From a bacterium M00.F.Ca.ET.205.01.1.1 (GTDB lineage Bacteria > Pseudomonadota > Alphaproteobacteria > Rhizobiales > Rhizobiaceae), in contig SRUQ01000001.1 of assembly GCA_004791255.1 (NCBI GenBank), positions 62,001-126,000 of the forward strand: DNA of 64,000 nucleotides, given 5' to 3'. The translations under genes were made by a program, and so were the position numbers. Shown one piece after another: positions 58,267-64,000 of the stretch; within the stretch, counting starts at the first letter, position 1, and every line of letters starts with the position of its first letter. The notes under the pieces were generated by a model, which made no database searches, was not told the origin of the DNA, and worked only from the letters and a program-made list of their open reading frames with translations.

Positions 58267-58971
58267 ATGGCCGACCTGTCCGCCTTTCCGATCGCAACGC
58301 GCTGGCCGGCCAGGCATCCGGACCAGATCCAGCTTTACTCGTTTCCGACGCCGAACGGGGTGAAGGTGTCGATCGCGCTGGAAGAGATCGGCCTGCCCTA
58401 CGAGGCGCACGCGGTCAACATCAGCAAGAACGAGAGCTGGACGCCGGAATTCCTGGCGTTGAACCCCAATGGCAAGATTCCGGCGATCATCGATCCCAAT
58501 GGCCCGGACGGAAAGCCGATCGGCCTGTTCGAATCCGGGGCCATCCTGCTTTATCTCGCCGAAAAGACCGGCCTGCTCATCCCGGCTGACGCGGCGCGGC
58601 GCTATGAGACGATCCAGTGGGTGTTCTTCCAGATGGCGGCGGTCGGGCCGATGTTCGGCCAGGTCGGCTTCTTCCACAAATTCGCCGGACGCGAAATCGC
58701 CGACAAGCGGCCGCTGGAGCGCTACCGCGATGAATCGCGCCGCCTGCTCGGCGTTCTCGACGGCAGGCTGAAGGGCCGCAAGTGGATCATGGACAATGAC
58801 TACACCATCGCCGACATCTCGCTGCTCGGATGGGTGCGCAATCTGATCGGCTTCTATGAGGCGCGCGAACTGGTCGGCTTCGACGATTTTGCCAATCTGG
58901 CAGCCTGGCTGGAACGCGGCCTCGCCAGGCCGGCGGTACAAGCGGGGCTCAACATTCCCGCGAGGGGATGA
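58267..58971 (+). CDS. Glutathione S-transferase (YfcG/Ure2-like)
   Basis: 234 residues: thioredoxin-like domain (IQLYSFPTPNGVKVSIALEEIGLPYE, LALNPNGKIPAIIDPNG, GLFESGAILLYLAEKTG) and a helical C-domain with FFQMAAVGPMFGQVGFFHKFA. This is the nu-class layout of YfcG and YghU, which reduce disulfides with GSH. ATG of MADLSAFP behind AGGAG. Monocistronic. Confidence 0.9.
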   Translation: MADLSAFPIATRWPARHPDQIQLYSFPTPNGVKVSIALEEIGLPYEAHAVNISKNESWTPEFLALNPNGKIPAIIDPNGPDGKPIGLFESGAILLYLAEKTGLLIPADAARRYETIQWVFFQMAAVGPMFGQVGFFHKFAGREIADKRPLERYRDESRRLLGVLDGRLKGRKWIMDNDYTIADISLLGWVRNLIGFYEARELVGFDDFANLAAWLERGLARPAVQAGLNIPARG

Positions 58972-59001
58972 GCCGGCCGCTTTTGACGGACACCGTTCTC
59001 C

Positions 59002-59017
59002 CACTTTCCTGGAATTG
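59002..59017. repeat. Partial copy of the rhizobial palindromic element
   Basis: The sequence CACTTTCCTGGAATTG is close to the reverse complement of CAATTCCAGGAAAAGTG in the element at 18141-18187. It lies between the GST and the basic-protein gene and may form the downstream side of one hairpin. Confidence 0.45.
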
Positions 59018-59047
59018 CTCCGGGCCAGTGCGACTTTGGGGCCAGTG

Positions 59048-59359
59048 CTACTTGGCTTTCGCTTTCGATCCGCCCTTGCCAATGACGGAGGCAGCGAGAT
59101 TGGCCGCGCCTCTTGCCGTCGCGACCACCGCGCCGGCCGCTACGCCCGCCACTGTGCGGATGGCGCCGGGCTTCTGCGCCTTGGGCTTACGCGGGCTGGC
59201 CGCCTTTGCCGTGGCGGGCGCAACTTTCCTCGGCGCGGCCTTGCCAAATGCCGCCTTGGCATCTTTCGCGTGCTCGGCAATTGCCGGGCCCGCGCCGGCC
59301 TTCGTCTGCGTTGCCTTGCTGGTCTTGGCGGCAGCGGGTTTTCTTGTCTTGGTTGCCAT
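59048..59359 (-). CDS. Ala/Lys-rich basic protein (histone H1-like composition)
   Basis: 103 residues almost entirely of Ala, Lys, Thr, Gly and Pro, with SPRKPKAQKP- and KTSKATQTKAG-like stretches, then a hydrophobic patch AGVAAGAVVATARGAANLAAS. Composition resembles bacterial histone H1-like and AlgP-type proteins, though it could also be a membrane-associating peptide. ATG behind AAGGGG. Function unknown. Confidence 0.65.
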   Translation of the reverse strand: MATKTRKPAAAKTSKATQTKAGAGPAIAEHAKDAKAAFGKAAPRKVAPATAKAASPRKPKAQKPGAIRTVAGVAAGAVVATARGAANLAASVIGKGGSKAKAK

Positions 59360-59442
59360 CGGACATCCCCTTGTGCCGGATAATCGGGTACAGGGCATAA
59401 CGACCCGAAACCCTTAAGGTTCCCGTCCAAAAATACCGACAA

Positions 59443-60063
59443 TTATGCGGGTTGACCAATCACCAGATCGGCGGTCCGGCGCCGCGCCAGCACGCGTTCG
59501 ATGTTGGGCATGTCGTTGGAGGCGATCCAGGCGCGCGCGTCTTCGTCGGAGCGGCCATGGCCGTGCCAGCGCTCGAGCAGCCGGCGCTCCAGTTCGTTGC
59601 GCGGCACGTCGACGAAGATCGAAAAATCGAACAGCGGCGCCAGGCGTGACCACGGTTCCTCGTCGAGCAGCAAATAATTGCCTTCGACCAGGATGAACTT
59701 GGTTTCGGTGCCGACGATCGCGGCGGCGGCGCGTGACAGCTCCATGCTGCGGTCGAACACCGGGATGGCGATGTCGGGCTCGACGGAGCGGATGCGCTTC
59801 AACAGCGCCTCGAAGCCGGCGAAGTCGAAGGTCTCCGGCGCCCCCTTGCGGGCGCGCAGGCCGCGCATGTTCAGCACGACGTCGTCATAGTGGAACCCGT
59901 CCATCGGCACGATCTCGGCGGCACCTTCCGGCAGGAGGTCATGCAGGCTGGCCGACAGCGTCGACTTGCCGGAGCCGGGCGGGCCGGCGATGGCGACGAT
60001 GAAGCGCTTTGCCTTGCCGGCGCGCTTGAAGATGGTGGCGGCGAGATGGGCGATTTCCGACAT
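59443..60063 (-). CDS. P-loop nucleoside/sugar kinase-like protein (FrcK-like)
   Basis: 206 residues with Walker A GPPGSGKSTLS near residue 27, Walker B-like EGNYLLLDE and DGFHYDD in the uridine kinase/PanK-like fold. FrcK, which follows the fructose importer in Sinorhizobium, is the nearest family I recall. The substrate is unknown. ATG of MSEIAHLAATIF is used; an 80-codon extension upstream is rejected. It follows the aldose-epimerase-like gene on the same strand by 91 bp. Confidence 0.8.
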   Translation of the reverse strand: MSEIAHLAATIFKRAGKAKRFIVAIAGPPGSGKSTLSASLHDLLPEGAAEIVPMDGFHYDDVVLNMRGLRARKGAPETFDFAGFEALLKRIRSVEPDIAIPVFDRSMELSRAAAAIVGTETKFILVEGNYLLLDEEPWSRLAPLFDFSIFVDVPRNELERRLLERWHGHGRSDEDARAWIASNDMPNIERVLARRRTADLVIGQPA

Positions 60064-60154
60064 TGGGGCCTCACTTGCCTGCGACGGGATGATTTGCGCC
60101 GCATCTTGTCGGCTGTTCGCGGAAAATTCAAACCGCGAATTCGCGCAATTTGCC

Positions 60155-61252
60155 TCAGGCAGCCACAGGCCGGCCGATGCGCAGGAAATCGCTGTCGAAA
60201 GGCACGCCCCGCGCCGCGCCATCCAACCGCATGCGGCCATCGGCGGTGGTGATCTCCTGCGGCGGCTCGTCACCCACCCCAGGCAGCGCGCCGATGACAT
60301 GGCGGAAGGAAACGCTGCGTCCTTCCGAGAGCGCGAATGCGGTGGCGACGCCTTCGCGCTTCAGCCAGTTGTCGCCCAGCGAGGCGGCGTGGCCGACGGC
60401 GGCGCGGCCGTCCTCGATGCCGAGCACGCCGCGATGGCGGCCGCTCCACGGCGCGTAGTCGCGCCCGCCATTGCTGAACCACAGCATGGTGATGGGGAAC
60501 TCGTCCGGGTTCTTCAGCACCAGCACCAGATCGTCCTCGGCATGGCGCGCCAACGCGGTCCAGCCCGGTCCGCCATGATCGGCCTCGACCAAAGTGATGA
60601 AATCCTCGCGCCTATCATCCATGCGGTAGTCGGTGAGGTCGAGCGTGCCGCCGCCTGCCGCGGGAAATTGCGTCAGGTCCGATGCGCGCCCGGGATAGGC
60701 GAGCATGAAGCGGCCGCGCGTGGGGTCCGGCTCCAGCGGATCGGCGGGCGTCGCCGCGAAGCGCTTGGGCGAAAAGGCCAGCCGGCCGCCGCCGGTCATC
60801 GCCGTCATCGGATGGTGGGCGACCGAAATGGCGCCATGGCCGCCGGAGAAAACATGCTCCTGGTAGAGGAAGGGATGGCCGTCGCGCAGCGTCAGGATCT
60901 TGTCGACGCTGACGCCCATGACCTTGCGGCGCAGCCGGAACACCGCCTGCCAGCCATCGGCGGTGGCGCCATTGCCGGTGACATCCCAGGCGCTGTTGGC
61001 CGGCCAACCATGCAGCGGCGCCGCCTCGACATCGCTGCGCGAAAACGGCGCGCAGAGGAAATCGCCGGAGAGGCGGACGGTGCCCAGAGGCAGGTCCGGC
61101 GGCAGCGTTTCGCCTGGCTGGCCGACCCAGGGGGCGCGATGCAGCGGCCTGAGCTGGCGTCCGCCGCCATCGACGACCATGTCGGCGATATGCCCGACCG
61201 TGAGGTCGAGCGAAACCGAAATGCCTGCTGCCGCAATCGTGACCGTGTCCAT
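60155..61252 (-). CDS. Aldose-1-epimerase-like protein (GalM superfamily)
   Basis: 365 residues. The GalM-like beta-fold shows APLHGWPANSAWDV near residue 80, the histidines of SVAHHPMTAMTGG near 146 and late PITMLWFSNGGRDYAPWSGRHRGVLGIED. The catalytic histidine/glutamate pair is not certain. Family members interconvert sugar anomers. ATG of MDTVTIAAAG is used and an upstream frame is rejected. Neighbour of a sugar-kinase-like gene, which fits carbohydrate handling. Confidence 0.75.
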   Translation of the reverse strand: MDTVTIAAAGISVSLDLTVGHIADMVVDGGGRQLRPLHRAPWVGQPGETLPPDLPLGTVRLSGDFLCAPFSRSDVEAAPLHGWPANSAWDVTGNGATADGWQAVFRLRRKVMGVSVDKILTLRDGHPFLYQEHVFSGGHGAISVAHHPMTAMTGGGRLAFSPKRFAATPADPLEPDPTRGRFMLAYPGRASDLTQFPAAGGGTLDLTDYRMDDRREDFITLVEADHGGPGWTALARHAEDDLVLVLKNPDEFPITMLWFSNGGRDYAPWSGRHRGVLGIEDGRAAVGHAASLGDNWLKREGVATAFALSEGRSVSFRHVIGALPGVGDEPPQEITTADGRMRLDGAARGVPFDSDFLRIGRPVAA

Positions 61253-61401
61253 GGCGCTCTCACCCGAATCTGATGGCGGCCAACAAGAACTTGTTTGGCG
61301 CGCTGTGCAAGCTGGCGAGCGGGCAATTTGCATCAGGCGGAGCAAGAACCCGAGAGCTTATCCAAGGTCGGCGCCGCCCCTCATTGCCCTGCCGGGCATT
61401 T

Positions 61402-61417
61402 TCCCCGTAAACGGGGA
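61402..61417. repeat. Palindrome downstream of the coiled-coil protein gene
   Basis: TCCCCGT-AA-ACGGGGA within TTTTCCCCGTAAACGGGGAGAAAG, a type of element seen repeatedly in Rhizobiales (recollection). It lies 17 bp after the minus-strand stop at 61434 and may end that transcript. The rest of 61253-61433 shows nothing else. Confidence 0.5.
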
Positions 61418-61433
61418 GAAAGAAGCTGGAGGA

Positions 61434-63248
61434 CTACTGCCGCTTGTATTCGCGCACCGGCGATTTCGTGCCGTCGGTGTAGGTCACCTGCACCGACATC
61501 GATTTCACGCTGTCGGCGACCTTGAAATAGCCCTTGGCGTCGTAGGGGATGGCGTAGGGGTCCTTCTTGTCGCAAGGCGGTATGTCGAGCGATTTGTCCA
61601 GCGCCGCGCCGTTCAGGCTGTAGCGCACCTCCTTGATGGCGCAGCGGTAGGACAGCATCTGGGTGAAATAGACCAGGCCGTGATTGCCGCTGGCATCGAA
61701 GGCGATCCACGAGGTCCAGAACTGGTCGAGGATCTGCTTGTTGCCTTGCTGGAGGGCCGCATCCGGGTCGAAGCGGATGTTGAACGGGCCGGTCTCGCGG
61801 CCCCTGATGTCGAGATATTTGATGGCGATGGTGCTGGCAACCGTGCTGTCGGGCACCTCGAAGCTCGGATTGGGTATCGGCTTGCCGGTGGCCTGGTCGT
61901 TCATGGCCAGGAAGCCGGTGTCGGTGAACGGGCCGTTGTCGCCCATGCGCCAGGAAATGCCGGTCGCTGGCTCCGGCAGCGAGATGGTCATCGACCAGCC
62001 CTGGTTGGAACGCATCGGCGTCAGCGACGGCACGAAGCGGGCGGGGTCGAGCACGTCGCCGAGCGCTGCCAGCCGGCTGCGGCCGCGGTCCAGCCAGTCG
62101 GCAAGCTGCGTCTGGTCGACGAAATATTTGAGCAGCCCGCCATCCTTTTCGTAGGAGGCGAATTTGGTCAGCGCCTTGGCCTCGTTGCGCTTGTCGGCCA
62201 GCGTCTGGACGCCGAGCCGGTCCTCGGAAAACTCCTGCGCCAGGAGGAAATAGGCCGGCGCGAAATCCGGATTGGCGGCGAGGAAGGCGTTGAGCTTGTC
62301 GAGCCGCTGGGCATCGTCGAACTGCAGGACATGTACCAGCTTGATCGACAGCGCCTTGCCCTTATCGGCCAACGCACCGAACACTTCGCGGGCGCCCGCC
62401 TTGCCGTCCTGCACGCGCAGCAGTGTGGCAAAGCGCGTGTAGGGGTCGATGGCATCGACATCGAAGCCGGCGAAGGCCAGATAAGACCGCCGCGCGTTGA
62501 GCATGTCGCCCGACAATTCGTAGACGCGGGCATTGTGGTAGAATTCGTCCGGCCGCTTCGGCTCGGCGATCGCGCCGCCCTGCGCGGCCAAAGCGGCAAA
62601 GCCCTTGGCGATGGTGTCGATCGAGGCGGCGATCTGCTCGGTCGTCGCCTGCAGCTTTTCGGTCTGCGCCTGCTGCTGCGCCTGGCCGGCGGCCAGCGTC
62701 TCGGTCTGCTTCTTCACCTCGTCGGTGGTCTTTTTGACCTCCGCCGTCTGCTGCGTCTGCTGCTGCTGGACCGAGGCGATCTCGTCGGTTTTCTTCACCA
62801 CCGTGTCGGTGGATTTCTTGACCTCTTCGACGGTCTTCTGCGTCTGCGTGACCGTCTGCTCGATCTTGGCCACTTTTTCGGAGACGATGCCCATCGACTG
62901 CTGCAATTGCGCGATGGCCGGGACCAGGCCGGCGATGACGCCATTCTGCGAATTGGTCTCCTGCTGCACGGCAAAGACGCCGCCGGCGACCGCCGCCGCA
63001 CTGGTGGCGAACACCAGCGCCGGCAGCGCCCTGGCGGCCAGCACCAGCCTCAGCACAATGGCAATGGCGATGATGACCGCGGCAATGGCGGCAACCAACG
63101 CGATATAGGCGGCGAACGGCGCCAGCGGATTGAGCACGTCCGAAACGGCGCCGCTGATGAACGCGACGCTGCCGGCCCATTTGCCGGTGCGGCTGAGCGA
63201 TGCCTTGATTAATGACGGCGCAGCGCCTGCAGCCCCGATGTCAGCCAT
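61434..63248 (-). CDS. Large membrane-anchored coiled-coil protein of unknown function
   Basis: 604 residues. Two or three N-terminal membrane segments (PFAAYIALVAAIAAVIIAIAIV, then ALPALVFATSAAAVAGGVFAV; residues ~40-100), then a long coiled coil about 105-220 rich in Lys, Thr, Gln and Val with repeats like EVKKSTDTVVKKTDEI and EVKKTTDEVKKQTETL. A tetratricopeptide-like helical part follows (FYHNARVYELSGDMLNARRSYLAF), then a beta-rich C-terminal domain with a Cys pair (YRCAIKEV, DIPPCDKKDP). I do not recognise the family. ATG lies behind GGGGGGAATGGC. It is divergent from the carboxypeptidase gene. Confidence 0.8.
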   Translation of the reverse strand: MADIGAAGAAPSLIKASLSRTGKWAGSVAFISGAVSDVLNPLAPFAAYIALVAAIAAVIIAIAIVLRLVLAARALPALVFATSAAAVAGGVFAVQQETNSQNGVIAGLVPAIAQLQQSMGIVSEKVAKIEQTVTQTQKTVEEVKKSTDTVVKKTDEIASVQQQQTQQTAEVKKTTDEVKKQTETLAAGQAQQQAQTEKLQATTEQIAASIDTIAKGFAALAAQGGAIAEPKRPDEFYHNARVYELSGDMLNARRSYLAFAGFDVDAIDPYTRFATLLRVQDGKAGAREVFGALADKGKALSIKLVHVLQFDDAQRLDKLNAFLAANPDFAPAYFLLAQEFSEDRLGVQTLADKRNEAKALTKFASYEKDGGLLKYFVDQTQLADWLDRGRSRLAALGDVLDPARFVPSLTPMRSNQGWSMTISLPEPATGISWRMGDNGPFTDTGFLAMNDQATGKPIPNPSFEVPDSTVASTIAIKYLDIRGRETGPFNIRFDPDAALQQGNKQILDQFWTSWIAFDASGNHGLVYFTQMLSYRCAIKEVRYSLNGAALDKSLDIPPCDKKDPYAIPYDAKGYFKVADSVKSMSVQVTYTDGTKSPVREYKRQ

Positions 63249-63297
63249 GCCATTCCCCCCAAGCCGCCTGATACCACGCCCCTTCCCACAGGAAACG

Positions 63298-63364
63298 CGG
63301 CCTTGGCAAGGTAAGACAACAGAAACGGGCGATTTCGGGGCAGAGAAAGACCGGCCTTGGCAAG
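63298..63364. repeat. 13-bp direct repeat in the divergent gap
   Basis: CGGCCTTGGCAAG occurs at 63298-63310 and 63352-63364, 41 bp apart, in the 224-bp gap between the coiled-coil protein and the carboxypeptidase-like gene. Possibly paired regulator sites or part of a small duplicated segment. Confidence 0.5.
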
Positions 63365-63472
63365 CCTCTCGACATTCCCAGGGCCAACCGGCATTAACCA
63401 AATGGACGCAACCGTCGCGTTACGTTAGCTTCGCCTTATCTCAGCAACAGCCTGCCAGAACAGTCCAGACCC

Positions 63473-64000
63473 TTGTCTCTCCCGCGCCTCTTTCCGCTTT
63501 TCCAGAAGATCCTGGCCGCCCTCTCCTTGGCGGCCATGGTGGCCGGCTGCACGACGACAGCGCCGCCCGACAGCGTGCTGGCGGTGCCGGCGCCGCCGCA
63601 GAAATACGCGGCGATCGTCGTCGACGGGAAGACCGGCAAGCAGATGTTCGAGGTCAATTCGATGGCGCAGCGCTATCCGGCCTCGTTGACCAAGATGATG
63701 ACGCTCTATCTCCTGTTCGAGGCGATGCAGTCCGGCCGCGTCAGCAAGGAGACGCAGATCCCGGTTTCCGACCACGCCGCCTCGCAGCCGCCGACCAAGA
63801 TGCGCTTCAAGCGGGGCGAAACGATCGACGTCGATTCCGCCATCCGCGCCATCGTCGTCAAATCGGCCAACGACGTGGCGGTGGCGGTGGGCGAATATCT
63901 CGGTGGCTCGGAAGACCAGTTCGCCGCCATGATGACAGCCAAGGCGCGCTCGCTCGGCATGACCAGCACCACTTTCCGCAACGCCTCGGGCCTGCCCGAC
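63473..64000 (+). CDS. D-alanyl-D-alanine carboxypeptidase-like lipoprotein (C-terminus off window)
   Basis: Serine penicillin-binding protein of the DacA/S11 family that trims peptidoglycan pentapeptides in the periplasm. Motifs S-x-x-K in YPASLTKMMTLY and S-x-N in VVKSANDVAVAVGEYLGG are visible; the K-T-G box would lie beyond the edge. LAAMVAGC is a lipobox, so it is probably an outer- or inner-membrane lipoprotein. The start is uncertain: TTG at 63473 gives a normal lipoprotein signal; no ATG lies upstream in frame; an internal ATG (63536) would remove the signal. Confidence 0.82.
   Translation, partial: MSLPRLFPLFQKILAALSLAAMVAGCTTTAPPDSVLAVPAPPQKYAAIVVDGKTGKQMFEVNSMAQRYPASLTKMMTLYLLFEAMQSGRVSKETQIPVSDHAASQPPTKMRFKRGETIDVDSAIRAIVVKSANDVAVAVGEYLGGSEDQFAAMMTAKARSLGMTSTTFRNASGLPD

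Noticed and set aside
60900..63212. 770-codon plus-strand frame opposite the epimerase-like and coiled-coil genes
   Set aside because: Arg/Gly/Leu-rich shadow of two well-supported genes.

Overview
The window is GC-rich alphaproteobacterial DNA. Its gene content and order point to Rhizobiales, most likely Mesorhizobium or a close relative. The evidence is a smo-type polyol operon with smoC, smoS and mtlK, a urease cluster carrying extra small membrane genes, NodF/NodE-like proteins, an acdS gene facing an Lrp-type regulator, many ABC importers and rhizobial-type palindromic intergenic repeats. The genus is an inference. I saw no tRNA, rRNA, integrase, transposase or CRISPR array, so the stretch looks like ordinary chromosome rather than a symbiosis island.

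Layout. (1) 1-2.4 kb, minus strand: a molybdenum hydroxylase with an FAD subunit and a fused Fe-S/Mo subunit that runs off the left edge. It diverges from pncA and an antiporter-like gene; an ornithine cyclodeaminase-family gene follows. (2) 5.9-10.6 kb, minus: a complete branched-chain amino-acid-type importer (SBP-livH-livM-livG-livF). (3) 10.8-13.6 kb, minus: pncB with a membrane protein of unknown function. (4) 13.7-22.2 kb: a GcvA-like LysR gene diverging from an agmatinase-family hydrolase. The hydrolase is followed by a polar-amino-acid importer without an ATPase and a full polyamine-type importer. (5) 22.3-26.0 kb: a secreted dienelactone-hydrolase-like protein, a decayed permease fragment, an AraC/GyrI regulator and a MATE exporter. 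(6) 26.3-44.0 kb: two convergent polyol loci. One (plus) has an AraC regulator, SBP, two permeases, a sorbitol-type dehydrogenase and an ATPase. The other (minus) has smoC, smoEFGK, smoS, mtlK, a HAD phosphatase and a pentulose kinase, with a LysR gene and a DUF1127 gene inserted. (7) 44.2-47.4 kb: an Lrp regulator with no canonical start codon, acdS (ACC deaminase), a HAD phosphatase and a class II aldolase. (8) 47.4-56.4 kb: the urease cluster ureD-A-(DUF1272)-ureJ-B // ureC-(membrane protein)-(GST)-E-F-(DUF3995)-G, split between ureB and ureC by two secreted-protein genes on the other strand. (9) 56.6-58.0 kb: a NodF-like carrier protein and a NodE-like ketosynthase. (10) 58.3-64 kb: a GST, an Ala/Lys-rich basic protein, an FrcK-like kinase, an aldose-epimerase-like protein, a 604-residue coiled-coil membrane protein and the start of a lipoprotein D,D-carboxypeptidase.

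How they fit together. Most of the window serves scavenging of plant- and soil-derived carbon and nitrogen: amino acids, guanidino compounds and polyamines, polyols, urea, ACC and nicotinate. In four of the five importer operons a strong hairpin lies between the substrate-binding-protein gene and the next transporter gene, which suggests a common way of making the binding protein in excess. I found no clear undescribed defence or mobile system. The best leads are the chromosomal NodF/NodE-like pair, the split urease cluster, the agmatinase/dual-importer operon with its palindromic operator, and the large coiled-coil membrane protein.
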